DNA from: Pseudomonas sp. PDM15 | Lineage (GTDB): Bacteria; Pseudomonadota; Gammaproteobacteria; Pseudomonadales; Pseudomonadaceae | NCBI RefSeq assembly: GCF_014851565.1 | Contig: NZ_JACVAA010000005.1 | Location: 62,001-126,000 of the forward strand | Length of the DNA: 64,000 nucleotides | Reading direction: 5' to 3' | Shown here: positions 1 to 11,734 of the stretch, piece by piece | How the letters are laid out: each line of letters begins with the position of its first letter | Numbering within the stretch: the stretch's first letter is position 1 | Notes under the pieces: generated by a model | What the model was told of the DNA's origin: nothing | Databases searched by the model: none | The model's input: the letters and a program-made list of their open reading frames with translations, nothing else | Position numbers and translations under genes: made by a program

Positions 1-284
1 AGTTGCGTCGCGACAACGGCCTGTCGGTGCGCGAGGCGATCGAGGAAGCCGCGTCGATCCGCCTGCGCCCGGTGCTGATGACCACCGCGGCGATGGTGTT
101 CGGCATGGTGCCGCTGATCCTCGCCACCGGCGCCGGTGCGGTGAGCCGCTTCGACATCGGCTTGGTGATCGCCACCGGCATGTCCATCGGCACCCTGTTC
201 ACCCTGTTCGTGCTGCCCTGCGTCTACACCCTGCTGGCCAGTCCGGACAAGATGCCGACTGCATCGACCGCGGCGGCTCACTGA
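1..284 (+). CDS. RND multidrug efflux transporter, C-terminal end (partial)
   Basis: Only the last 94 or so codons are present; the gene enters from the left edge in frame 3 and stops with TGA at 282-284. The visible protein matches the end of AcrB/MexB-type inner-membrane proton/drug antiporters: the RP-x-LMT element followed by the hydrophobic helices FGMVPLILATGAGA and MSIGTLFTLFVLPCVYTLL are typical of the last two transmembrane segments. Such proteins form the pump trimer of a tripartite efflux system. In P. aeruginosa the neighbours inaA and colRS lie near mexVW, so this may be the MexW-like subunit, but the substrate cannot be read from this fragment. A strong terminator follows. Confidence 0.9.
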   Translation, partial: LRRDNGLSVREAIEEAASIRLRPVLMTTAAMVFGMVPLILATGAGAVSRFDIGLVIATGMSIGTLFTLFVLPCVYTLLASPDKMPTASTAAAH

Positions 285-301
285 GCCACCGCCGGTAAAC
301 G

Positions 302-329
302 AAAAGCCCCGCCTAGGCGGGGCTTTTTT
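302..329 (+). terminator. Intrinsic terminator after the RND pump gene
   Basis: A perfect GC-rich stem, AGCCCCGCC pairing with GGCGGGGCT across a two-base TA loop, is followed by six T residues. It ends the rightward efflux transcript. The A-run on its left side lets it also act on the leftward transcript of the small gene at 363-599, so it may be bidirectional. Confidence 0.9.
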
Positions 330-362
330 CTGGGCCATCCGAGGCCGCAGCGGGCGAAAGAC

Positions 363-599
363 TTATTGCTCGCCCTTCATCGCATGCGACAGGCCGTACA
401 CCAGCAACAGCAGATTGTCGCTATCGGCCTGGACCGCCGCGGACTCTCGATGCCGGGCCGACACCACCGGGCACACCTGATCGGCACAGTTCGCCAGATC
501 GATTACCTGCGGCGCCGGCTCCTGCCAGGCAGCCGCAGCGAAGGCCGTGACGCTCAGGGCACCGACGAGGAACAATCCTCTAGCAATCTCTAATTTCAT
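363..599 (-). CDS. Small exported protein of unknown function (78 aa)
   Basis: I do not recognise a family. The 78-residue product starts with MKLEIARGLFLVGALSVTAF, a short charged N-terminus and hydrophobic core ending in AAAAW, which looks like a Sec signal peptide with cleavage near residue 24. The mature part is about 54 residues, carries a single Cys pair (C38 and C43, in NCADQVC) that could form a disulfide, and ends with a helix-like SDNLLLLVYGLSHAM. I chose the ATG at 599 because longer in-frame starts add a stretch unlike any leader. It shares orientation with inaA and may be read from the same transcript. A P. aeruginosa gene of unknown function occupies a similar place between mexW and inaA. 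Confidence 0.6.
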   Translation of the reverse strand: MKLEIARGLFLVGALSVTAFAAAAWQEPAPQVIDLANCADQVCPVVSARHRESAAVQADSDNLLLLVYGLSHAMKGEQ

Positions 600-741
600 C
601 TCGATAACCCCTTGATGGCGCTGCCAAACGCCTGAAATCAAAACTAGTTCAGGCCAGTCCTTGGCAACGTCCCAACCGACGAGTGGTTTCTCGGTCTGGG
701 CTATGGCGCCCTTCAGAGCGCCCTGCAGAAGCGAAGTTCCT

Positions 742-1440
742 TCACCCCAGCGGCAACGCCCTGCCCCACTGGCGGCGATAGCCCGACAGGAGCTGCTGCC
801 ATTCCGCGTCGCTCCATGACGAATGCCGCCGCAACTGCCGCAGGTCATGCAGCGCTGCGCGCTTGCGACTCAGGCGACGCCGGCTCTTCTCCAGATCGAG
901 CAGCGCCACTTCCACGCCTTCCGCCGTCACCTTGACGAACACATGCTTGGCGTACAGGCAGCCATGCTGCCAGCGGCCGAGGTGCATGCGCGCCAGGGTC
1001 GCACCTATTTGTTGCAGCAATACGTCATGCTGCTCGCCGGCACGCTCGCGGCCGCCGGCGGCGTACCAGCTGTCGATGTCGCTGAAGCCATCCAGCGCCT
1101 CGCTAACCAGCAGACCGCGCCAGCCCTGCTCTTCCTGATAACTCGCATCACAGTAGATCAGGCGTGGCACGCGCACACCGAGGCGGCTAAGCCCCAGCAG
1201 CGCATCACGTTCGCGCAGCACGGTGGGCCGGCCGAACGGGTGGCTCAGGCTACGGCACAGATGCCCCACCTGACGCTTGGCATACAGCAGCTGCCCGTTA
1301 GCATCATGCAGGCGCTGCACTCCGCTCTCGCCGCCCCTGCGTCGGTTGGGCTCTTCGACCCATTCTCCCTGCAGCTGCCACCAGTGCTCGAACTGATCGG
1401 CGGTGGCGACTGCACATCCGGACACGAACTCGGAAACCAT
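742..1440 (-). CDS. inaA: InaA-type lipopolysaccharide-kinase-family protein
   Basis: A 232-residue protein of the Kdo/WaaP-like kinase family. It shows the eukaryotic-type kinase fold: a catalytic-loop-like segment at residues 152-169 (MHLGRWQHG then CLYAKHVFV) and a metal-binding DLEK at 182-185 in LLDLEKSRRR, as in other InaA proteins. InaA proteins are cytoplasmic and induced by weak acids or envelope stress; the substrate is not established. The ATG at 1440 is preceded by GGAGAG at good spacing, so the upstream in-frame ATG at 1476 was rejected. It lies downstream of colRS on the same strand, as in P. aeruginosa, and belongs to the same functional theme of lipopolysaccharide and membrane maintenance. 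Confidence 0.85.
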   Translation of the reverse strand: MVSEFVSGCAVATADQFEHWWQLQGEWVEEPNRRRGGESGVQRLHDANGQLLYAKRQVGHLCRSLSHPFGRPTVLRERDALLGLSRLGVRVPRLIYCDASYQEEQGWRGLLVSEALDGFSDIDSWYAAGGRERAGEQHDVLLQQIGATLARMHLGRWQHGCLYAKHVFVKVTAEGVEVALLDLEKSRRRLSRKRAALHDLRQLRRHSSWSDAEWQQLLSGYRRQWGRALPLG

Positions 1441-1600
1441 CGACTCTCCAAAAAAACTGCGCGGTTCTTCGACCATAGGTATGCCGAGGTAACAGCGGGT
1501 AACGAATCTGCCTCGAATGACCCCATAACGGTAGCCATTTCCGATCTACGGCAAGCGATCGGACGGATATTGCAAAGGGCATACCCATCTGACCAAACCT

Positions 1601-2882
<1,282 letters not shown>

Positions 2883-2893
<11 letters not shown>

Positions 2894-3566
2894 CGCCTGG
2901 CTCCGCCAGTCGATATCCGACCCCGTGCACGGTGTGCAGCAGCGCCTTGTCGAAGGGTTTGTCGATCACCTGGCGCAACTGGTGCACGTGGCTGCGCAGG
3001 CTGTCGCTGTCCGGGCAGTCGTCGCCCCACAGCGCCTCCTCCAGCACCTCGCGGCGTACCACGTGCGGGCTCTTCTGCATCAGCAAGGCGAGCAGCTTGA
3101 GGCCGACCGGGTTGAGCCTGAGTGGCTTGCCGGCGCGGGCGATCTCCAGGGTATCGAGGTCGTAGCTGAGCTCGCCGACCTGTAAAAGGCGCTTGCCGCC
3201 ACCGAGGCTGCGACGCAGCACCGCCTCGATGCGCGCAGCCAGTTCGGACAGCGCGAAGGGTTTGACCAGGTAATCGTCGGCACCGGCCTGGAAGCCTTGC
3301 AGGCGATCGTCCAGCTGGTCGCGGGCGGTCAGCATGATCACCGGCGTGTCGCGCCGCGCCTCCTCGCGCAGGCGACGGCACAGGGTGTAGCCATCAATGC
3401 CGGGTAGCATGATGTCCAGCACCAGCAGGTCGTAATGCTCGCTGCTGGCCAGGCGCAGGCCGGACAGCCCGTCCTGGGCGCAGTCCACCGTGTAACCCTT
3501 GATCTGCAGGTAGTCGGCCATGTTGGCCAGGATGTCGCGGTTGTCCTCGACCAGGAGGATACGCAT
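2883..3566 (-). CDS. colR: ColR response regulator, OmpR family
   Basis: A 227-residue two-domain regulator. The receiver domain shows the acidic pair in LVEDN, phosphoacceptor Asp51 in LLVLDIMLPG and the conserved Lys in DDYLVKPF; the C-terminal winged helix ends in HTVHGVGYRL. The start is MRILLVEDN at 3566; the longer reading frame upstream adds 34 residues unlike this family. It is transcribed after groEL but separated from it by a terminator, so it should have its own promoter within 3567-3651. In pseudomonads ColR regulates lipid A and membrane-modifying genes in response to excess metal. Confidence 0.95.
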
Positions 3567-3651
3567 GGAAAGAACCCTATTCGTCGCAATGCCGGCAAAG
3601 ATACCGCGGAACGCTCCGGCGTCCGCCGTCTTTGACGGATTTTTCACCGGC

Positions 3652-3682
3652 AAGAAAAAGCCCCGCACGGGGCGGGGCTTCT
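3652..3682 (-). terminator. Intrinsic terminator of the groESL operon
   Basis: Read on the minus strand, AAGCCCCG pairs with CGGGGCTT around a short loop, then comes a T-rich tract (TTTTTCTT). It lies 27 nt beyond the groEL stop and separates groESL from colR. Confidence 0.88.
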
Positions 3683-3709
3683 TCGTTGCAGCTCAGGGTG
3701 CCGGTCGGC

Positions 3710-5362
<1,653 letters not shown>

Positions 5363-5397
5363 TCAATTCTGTAGGTTTAGACGGAGAACGTGTCGAA

Positions 5398-5691
5398 TCA
5401 GGCTTCGATGACGGCGAGGATTTCGTGCTCACCCATCACCAGCAGGTCTTCGCCATCGACCTTGACGGTGTTGCTGCCGCTGTACGGGCCGAACACCACC
5501 TTGTCACCGACCTTGACGGCCAGCGCGCGGACTTCGCCATTGTCCAGAACCTTGCCGGCGCCAACAGCGACGATCACGCCCTGGTTCGGCTTCTCGGCGG
5601 CCGAGCCCGGCAGCACGATGCCGCCAGCGGTCTTGGTTTCTTCTTCGCTGCGACGGATGACGACGCGGTCATGCAGAGGACGAAGCTTCAT
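5398..5691 (-). CDS. groES: Co-chaperonin GroES (10 kDa)
   Basis: The 97-residue protein has the usual GroES start [14 protein letters not shown], the mobile loop [15 protein letters not shown] that contacts GroEL, and the C-terminal half with [13 protein letters not shown]. It caps the GroEL cage as a heptamer. An AGGAGA ribosome-binding site stands upstream of the ATG. It is the first gene of the groESL operon and lies behind the sigma-32-like promoter at 5839-5867. Confidence 0.99.
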   Translation of the reverse strand: MKLRPLHDRVVIRRSEEETKTAGGIVLPGSAAEKPNQGVIVAVGAGKVLDNGEVRALAVKVGDKVVFGPYSGSNTVKVDGEDLLVMGEHEILAVIEA

Positions 5692-5838
5692 TGTCGATCT
5701 CTCCTATTAGTTGTTTTCACTGGCCGGCGACTGCGCCGGCGGGTTTAGGCAAATCCGGCTTGGGGCCGGGCGCGGCACGCCAAAGGCAAGTCGCGGAAGA
5801 CTGTTCCACCGAAACGGTGGAAACCTTGCGGTGATCGC

Positions 5839-5867
5839 TAGATAGGGGCGGCGGCAGGCATTTCAAG
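5839..5867 (-). promoter_or_regulatory. Sigma-32 (heat-shock) promoter of groESL
   Basis: On the minus strand CTTGAAA, a 12-base spacer and CCCCTATCTA match the RpoH consensus (CTTGAAA, about 13 bases, CCCCATnT) closely. It sits 148-176 nt upstream of the groES start. No other gene reads from it. The match is seen directly; promoter use is inferred. Confidence 0.82.
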
Positions 5868-5909
5868 GGCGACTGTGAATTTTTTTACACAGCCGCCTGC
5901 GGTCCGGCG

Positions 5910-6359
5910 TCAGTCGCGGCGCTGGTATTCGCCTTCGATCACCTGCGGGTGGGTCTGGCCGCTGCGAGCCCGGGCGTCGTCGAAGAACGCGCGCTGGCGC
6001 AGTGCCTGCTCCTGGGCGCGACGCTGCAGCTTGCCGATCATCAGGCGGCGGGTGAAGGGAATCAGGCACAGCAGGCCGAACACATCGCTGATGAAGCCCG
6101 GCAGCAACAGCAGACCGCCACCGACGGCGATCAGCAGGCCCTCGAACATCTCCTGCTCCGGCATCTCGCCACGCGCCAGCTTCTCGCGGGCCCGCCAGGC
6201 GGTAGCCACGCCGGCCACGCGCAGCAGAACGCTGCCAAGCACCGCGGTGCCGATCACCAGCAACAGAGTGGGCAGCACACCGATGGCACTGCCAACCTGG
6301 ATCAGCACGGCCAGCTCGACGATGGGGAACAGCAGGAACAGAAACAGAAAAGCGCGCAT
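5910..6359 (-). CDS. fxsA: FxsA family membrane protein
   Basis: A 149-residue inner-membrane protein with three or four hydrophobic helices in its first 100 residues (about 3-22, 29-46 and 75-98) and a charged, cytoplasmic, Arg/Gln-rich tail. It starts with MRAFLFLFLLFPIVELAVL, the signature of FxsA proteins. In E. coli FxsA overproduction relieves F-plasmid exclusion of phage T7; its normal role is unknown. It stands next to groESL, as in other pseudomonads, but upstream of the heat-shock promoter on the same strand, so it is a separate unit. The longer upstream reading frame lies out of frame with the gene above and was rejected. Confidence 0.9.
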   Translation of the reverse strand: MRAFLFLFLLFPIVELAVLIQVGSAIGVLPTLLLVIGTAVLGSVLLRVAGVATAWRAREKLARGEMPEQEMFEGLLIAVGGGLLLLPGFISDVFGLLCLIPFTRRLMIGKLQRRAQEQALRQRAFFDDARARSGQTHPQVIEGEYQRRD

Positions 6360-6423
6360 TGCGAATGTCCTTGGCGGAAGAACGGCTTCCGATACCGATG
6401 AAGTATGGGGCCTGGCGCTTAAT

Positions 6424-7149
6424 TCAAGCTGAAGCCTGCCGGGCGGTCGGCCAGCTCTCGGCGCGAGCCAGCAGTACCAGGGCCTGGCGCACCGCGCCGG
6501 GGTTGTTACAGGATGTTGGAAATGCCAGCCAGTGCAGGCCCTTGCCGATGCGCAGGTGGAAACCTTCGCTGTCGATACCGGCCAGCTGCGCCGTCTCGTG
6601 ATCCGGCAGGTTGGCCAGCTGCACGTAGTGAGCGATCGCCGAGGCATGGTCGTCGTTCATATGCTCGACCATGCTGCGCTCGGGCTCGCCGGCATGCGGG
6701 TTGGCCAGGTTGACTCCCTGCAGCCAGTGGATGGCACCGAAGCCACCGATGAAGCGCCAGCGCACGGGCTCGAGCACCCAGAAGTCGAAGTCGTGGGCGC
6801 TGTGATAGTCGCGTGAATCGGGGAAGTAGCGGTAGTAACGCTCGGCGGCGGCCTCGATGGCTGCGGGCTCCTCCAGCTGGCGGGCTTCGGCCAGCAAGGT
6901 CAGGCGCCCGGCTGCCTGCACGTCTTCGGCGCCGCGCTCACCGATCAGCAGCGAGCACTTGGCATCCTTCTGCAGATTGTGGGTGTGCTGGGCGATGCGG
7001 CTGATCAGAATCAGCGGCCGGCCCTGCTCGTCCAGGCAGTAAGGCACCACCGATCCGAAAGGGAAGCCCGGCATGCTCTTGGAGTGGGTGGAAAGCACCC
7101 CGCGGTATTCCTTGAGCAACAATTCTCGGGCATGCTTCTCGGCTGTCAT
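6424..7149 (-). CDS. HugZ-like FMN-binding split-barrel protein with DUF2470 domain
   Basis: A 241-residue two-domain protein: an N-terminal pyridoxamine-phosphate-oxidase-like split barrel (about residues 8-140, with STHSKSMPGFPFGSVVPYC at its start) and a C-terminal DUF2470 domain (about 155-235, with MVEHMNDDHASAIAHYV). This architecture is shared with HugZ-type haem oxygenases, but also with related proteins that do not degrade haem. A GAGGAGT ribosome-binding site lies 12 nt from the ATG; a TTG two codons earlier has better spacing and could be the true start. It is divergent from the SDR gene and within 1 kb of a complete phu haem-uptake locus, which makes a role in haem handling attractive but unproven. 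Confidence 0.85.
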   Translation of the reverse strand: MTAEKHARELLLKEYRGVLSTHSKSMPGFPFGSVVPYCLDEQGRPLILISRIAQHTHNLQKDAKCSLLIGERGAEDVQAAGRLTLLAEARQLEEPAAIEAAAERYYRYFPDSRDYHSAHDFDFWVLEPVRWRFIGGFGAIHWLQGVNLANPHAGEPERSMVEHMNDDHASAIAHYVQLANLPDHETAQLAGIDSEGFHLRIGKGLHWLAFPTSCNNPGAVRQALVLLARAESWPTARQASA

Positions 7150-7248
7150 GCTCAATTTATGACTCCTCGCTAAGAATTCGTCGAAAACAAAACGAACAGG
7201 CGCCCAGCGCCAGCGGGGCAATCTTCAAGACCTTCGAGGAGCAGTGTT

Positions 7249-8007
7249 ATGGAACTCAAAGACAAAGTCATCATCATCACCGGCGGTTGCCAGGGCCTGG
7301 GCCGCGCCATGGGCGAATACCTGGCCGCCAAGGGCGCCAAGCTGGCGCTGGTCGACCTCAACCAGGAGAAACTGGATGACGCCGTGGCCGCCTGTAAGGC
7401 AGCAGGTGGTGACGCCCGCGCCTACCTGTGCAACGTGGCCAACGAAGAGCAGGTGACCCACATGGTCGCCCAGGTGGCTGCGGACTTCGGCGCCATCAAC
7501 GGCCTGGTCAACAACGCCGGCATCCTGCGTGACGGCCTGACCATCAAGGTCAAGGACGGCGAGTTGACCAAGATGAGCCTGGCCCAGTGGCAGTCGGTGA
7601 TCGACGTCAACCTGACCGGCGTGTTCCTCTGCACCCGCGAAGTGGCAGCCAAGATGATCGAGCTGAAGAACCAGGGCGCGATTGTCAACATCTCCTCCAT
7701 CTCCCGCGCCGGCAACATGGGCCAGGCCAACTACTCCGCGGCCAAGGCCGGCGTCGCCGCCGACACCGTAGTGTGGGCCAAGGAACTGGCGCGCTACGGC
7801 ATCCGCGTAGCGGGCGTCGCTCCTGGCTTCATCGAGACCGAGATGACCAGCGGCATGAAACCGGAAGCTCTGGAAAAGATGACCTCCGGCATCCCGCTGC
7901 GCCGCATGGGCAAGCCGACCGAGATCGCCCACTCCGTGGCTTACATCATGGAAAACGACTACTACACCGGTCGTATTCTCGAGCTCGACGGCGGTCTGCG
8001 CCTCTGA
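7249..8007 (+). CDS. Short-chain dehydrogenase/reductase
   Basis: A 252-residue classical SDR. The cofactor motif TGGCQGLG is at residues 11-18, NNAG at 88-91, and the catalytic triad is Ser149, Tyr162 and Lys166. Asp36 in ALVDLN suggests preference for NAD over NADP, though this is an inference. The C-terminus [10 protein letters not shown] resembles FabG-type 3-ketoacyl reductases. The substrate is unknown. GAGGAG precedes the ATG, and a terminator closes the transcript at 8101-8125. It is a single-gene unit divergent from the HugZ-like gene; the pair is conserved in P. aeruginosa beside groESL. Confidence 0.92.
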   Translation: MELKDKVIIITGGCQGLGRAMGEYLAAKGAKLALVDLNQEKLDDAVAACKAAGGDARAYLCNVANEEQVTHMVAQVAADFGAINGLVNNAGILRDGLTIKVKDGELTKMSLAQWQSVIDVNLTGVFLCTREVAAKMIELKNQGAIVNISSISRAGNMGQANYSAAKAGVAADTVVWAKELARYGIRVAGVAPGFIETEMTSGMKPEALEKMTSGIPLRRMGKPTEIAHSVAYIMENDYYTGRILELDGGLRL

Positions 8008-8100
8008 TTGGGTTTCGATCTGCTGCGCGTCGGCCAGGCGTTGTTGGAGAAGGCCGCCTAGCCTGACTCTAGCTCGCGAGATTGATCCACCACTCTGTAA

Positions 8101-8125
8101 AAAGCCCCGCATTGCGGTTTTTTTT
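8101..8125 (+). terminator. Intrinsic terminator after the SDR gene
   Basis: CCGC-ATT-GCGG hairpin (8107-8117) followed by eight T residues, between the convergent SDR and phuW genes. The A-run at 8098-8103 may give weak termination for the leftward phu transcript as well. Confidence 0.85.
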
Positions 8126-8139
8126 GCTTTCTGCGGCTG

Positions 8140-9027
8140 TTACTTCTTGCGCAGCTTGGCGCAGTGATCCTCCGGCGCATTGGCGGCGGTGTACCAGACA
8201 TAGTCGGCACTCCCGGCGGCTGGCTCCTTGCCGACTTCGGCGAGGATCAGCACGGCGTTGCCTTCACCCGCGCCGAGGTCGGTTAGGTGCAGCGGTACGC
8301 CCAGGTCTTTGCGCACATGGAAGGCACCGGCCAGCAGCATCGCCGGCTTTGGCGCGGCGGCCAGGCGCTCGGCCATGCGCCGGTCGCGCTGCTGCTGCAC
8401 GGCGAGCATCGCGGGAATCTGGCTGTCCGGCAGCAGGCCGCAGTGGGACTCGCGGATGTCTTCCTGAAGTTTCTCCTGCACCGCCGGCGCGGTGGAAGCC
8501 GAACCCCGCAGGGTCGGGCGCGCCTGATAGATCTGCATGATTTCGGCGCGGTCCAGGTTGGCCGACAGCAACGGATAGGGTTGGCGCAGCTCATGCTGCA
8601 CCAGCGCGCCGTAGAGTCCCCAATCCCAGTTCGGCAGCCAGGCCAGAGCAACGAAGGCGTCGGCCGGCGGCTGGCCGGCGCGGATCTCGGCCTGCACCTG
8701 TTCGACCTTGGCCTGCTGGTTGGGGTTGATCATCTCCATCAACACACTGCCCTGCGCACGCTGCGCTGAGAGCTCGCGCGACAGCCACAGCTGCAGGGCA
8801 TGGTGGTCGGGGTTGTCGTGCTGTTCGCCGACCAGCACGCGCCGCGCCTGGGCCAGGCGCTCGACCAGCTGTTCCGGGCTAATGCGCTCGCCACTGGCCA
8901 AATCGACGATCTGCCCCAATTGGGCGTGATCGCGGCCCTCGGGGGCGATGGGCGCGGGGGGCGGCAGCACGCCGCGGGACTGGCAGGCGGCCAGCAGGGA
9001 CAGACAGCAGAGCAGAACAATACGCAT
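8140..9027 (-). CDS. phuW: PhuW, ChaN-like haem-binding lipoprotein
   Basis: A 295-residue lipoprotein: MRIVLLCCLSLLAAC gives a type II signal with lipidated Cys15. The rest is a ChaN/DUF399 domain (with RRVLVGEQHDNPDHH at about 62-76 and the closing GAFHVRKDLGVP). ChaN of Campylobacter binds haem and is iron-regulated. It is the last gene of the leftward phuSTUVW set, 17 nt beyond phuV, which supports a role in haem uptake. A convergent terminator separates it from the SDR gene. Confidence 0.88.
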   Translation of the reverse strand: MRIVLLCCLSLLAACQSRGVLPPPAPIAPEGRDHAQLGQIVDLASGERISPEQLVERLAQARRVLVGEQHDNPDHHALQLWLSRELSAQRAQGSVLMEMINPNQQAKVEQVQAEIRAGQPPADAFVALAWLPNWDWGLYGALVQHELRQPYPLLSANLDRAEIMQIYQARPTLRGSASTAPAVQEKLQEDIRESHCGLLPDSQIPAMLAVQQQRDRRMAERLAAAPKPAMLLAGAFHVRKDLGVPLHLTDLGAGEGNAVLILAEVGKEPAAGSADYVWYTAANAPEDHCAKLRKK

Positions 9028-9044
9028 GGGAATTCCTGAAGGGT

Positions 9045-9811
<767 letters not shown>

Positions 9812-9812
<1 letters not shown>

Positions 9813-10849
9813 CAGGCCCGCCCCCGCACCAGCAGATAAAGAAAGAACGGCGCGCCGATCAGCGCCGTGACGATGCCGATCGGCAGCTCCGCCGGCGCCA
9901 GCACCAGGCGGGCGACCAGGTCGGCCAGCAGCAGCAGGCTGGCACCGGCCAGCAGCGAGGCCGGCAGCAGCACGCGATGATCCGGGCCGACCAGCAGGCG
10001 CATCAGGTGCGGCACCACCAGGCCGATGAAGCCGATCAGACCGGCGGCCGCCACGGCGGCGCCGACGCCGAGGGCGGTGCACAGCACCAGCTCCAGCTTG
10101 ATCCGCTCGACATTGAAGCCCAGGTGGCGCGCCTCCGACTCGCCGAGCAACAGCGCGTTGAGCGCCGAGGCGCGACGCGGCAACCAGATGGCCACGCCGA
10201 GGGTCACCAGCAGCAGCGGCCACAGCCGTGGATAACTAGCGCCATTGAGGCTGCCGAGGTTCCAGAAGGTCAGGCTGCGCAACGTGGCGTCGTCGGCCAG
10301 GTAGGTGAACAGGCCGACACCGGCACCGGACATGGCCGTCAGCGCCACGCCCGCCAGGAGCATGGTGGCGACGTTGGTCTGCCCATCGCGACGACCGAAT
10401 CGGTAAACCACCGCAGTCACGATCAGGCCGCCAGTGAAGGCGCAGATTGACAGCAGGTATGGCGCCAGGGCCGGCGGCAGGCCACCAACCATGCTGCCGC
10501 CGACGATGGCGATGGCCGCACCCAGCGCCGCGCCGCCAGCGACGCCGACCAGGCCGGGATCGGCCAGCGGGTTGCGGAACAGGCCCTGCATGGCCACGCC
10601 GGACAGCGCCAGCACGATACCCACGCACAGCCCCAGCAGGCTGCGCGGCAGGCGGATCTGGCCGAGAATCAGCTCGGCCTGCTGCAGCCCCTCGCCATCG
10701 ATGGGCAGGCCCATCAGCCGTAGAGCGGCCAGCAGGGTGTCACCCAGCGGCAGGCTCACCGGCCCCAGGGCCAGCGACAACCAGAACGCGAGCAGCAGAA
10801 GAACGCCCATTGCCAGCAGCAATGGGCGGGGTCGAAAAACAGGAGTCAT
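9812..10849 (-). CDS. phuU: Haem ABC transporter permease PhuU (FecCD family)
   Basis: A 345-residue polytopic inner-membrane protein of the FecCD/BtuC family, with about ten predicted helices and the family motif [19 protein letters not shown] near residue 67 and [18 protein letters not shown] near 255. It forms the membrane channel for haem. The start overlaps the phuT stop by 4 nt (ATGA). Length and motifs are ordinary. Confidence 0.95.
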
Positions 10850-11733
10850 CGGTCGAGTCTGGCCGTCAGTGCTTGCTCGGAAGGATAAAAGGCCGCCGAC
10901 AGCTCGGCCAGTCCTTCAGGCAGACGCGGACCAAGACCACCGACCAGCAGGGTCGGGTCGAGGGTCAGCAGGCGGCCGTCACGCGCGGCGCTGGTCTGCT
11001 GCAGCACAGGGTTCTGCTGCAGCAGTGCCTTGCGCGCCTCCTCACCGTGCAGGCTGCGATCAGCGAAGATCACCACCTGCGGGTCCATGGCCAGCAGCGC
11101 CTCGTTGGAGATCGGCTTGTAGCCACTGTGCTCGGTACGGCTCTCGCCACCGGCATGCTCGATCAGCCACACCGCCAGGCTGTCCTTGCCCGCCGCCATG
11201 ACGTTGCTGCCAGCGTGACCGAGCAGCATCAGCACGCGCGGCGGCGTCTGCCGCTTCTGCGCCTGGGCGACCCAGTCCGCCTGACGCTGCAGGTCCTGGC
11301 GGTAGGCAGTCATCTGCTCGCGAGCCTGCTCGGGCGTGCCGAGCAGTTCGCCCAGACGCAGCACATTGCGCTCCAGGGTATCCAGGTCGGGCCTGGCGGA
11401 CAGCGCCTCGATGCGGATGCCGGCGGCCTTGATCTGCGCGATCACCGGCGGCGGGCCCATCTCCTCGCTGCCGATCAGGATGTCCGGGCGCAGCGACAGC
11501 ACGCCCTCGGCGGACAGCGCGCGCTGGTAGCCGATGCTCGGCAGCTTGCGCAGGGTCTGCGGATGCAGGCTGGTGGTGTCGACACCGACCAGCTTGCCTT
11601 CACCGCCCAGACGCACCACCCACTCGCTCAGCGAGCCGCCGGAGCTGACCCAGCGTTGCGGCAGATCGGCCGCCGCGGCGGCATGGCTGAACACCAGGCT
11701 GCCGCACAGCAGAAGAACTTTGGACAGGCGCAT
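10846..11733 (-). CDS. phuT: Periplasmic haem-binding protein PhuT
   Basis: A 295-residue substrate-binding protein of the type III fold. The signal peptide MRLSKVLLLCGSLVFSHAAA ends near residue 22. Tyr69 in SIGYQRALSAEG corresponds to the tyrosine that ligates haem in PhuT/ShuT. It delivers haem from PhuR to PhuUV. The ATG at 11733 follows GGAGG at good spacing; the longer frame reads into phuS out of frame and was rejected. Confidence 0.95.
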   Translation of the reverse strand: MRLSKVLLLCGSLVFSHAAAAADLPQRWVSSGGSLSEWVVRLGGEGKLVGVDTTSLHPQTLRKLPSIGYQRALSAEGVLSLRPDILIGSEEMGPPPVIAQIKAAGIRIEALSARPDLDTLERNVLRLGELLGTPEQAREQMTAYRQDLQRQADWVAQAQKRQTPPRVLMLLGHAGSNVMAAGKDSLAVWLIEHAGGESRTEHSGYKPISNEALLAMDPQVVIFADRSLHGEEARKALLQQNPVLQQTSAARDGRLLTLDPTLLVGGLGPRLPEGLAELSAAFYPSEQALTARLDR

Positions 11734-11734
11734 C

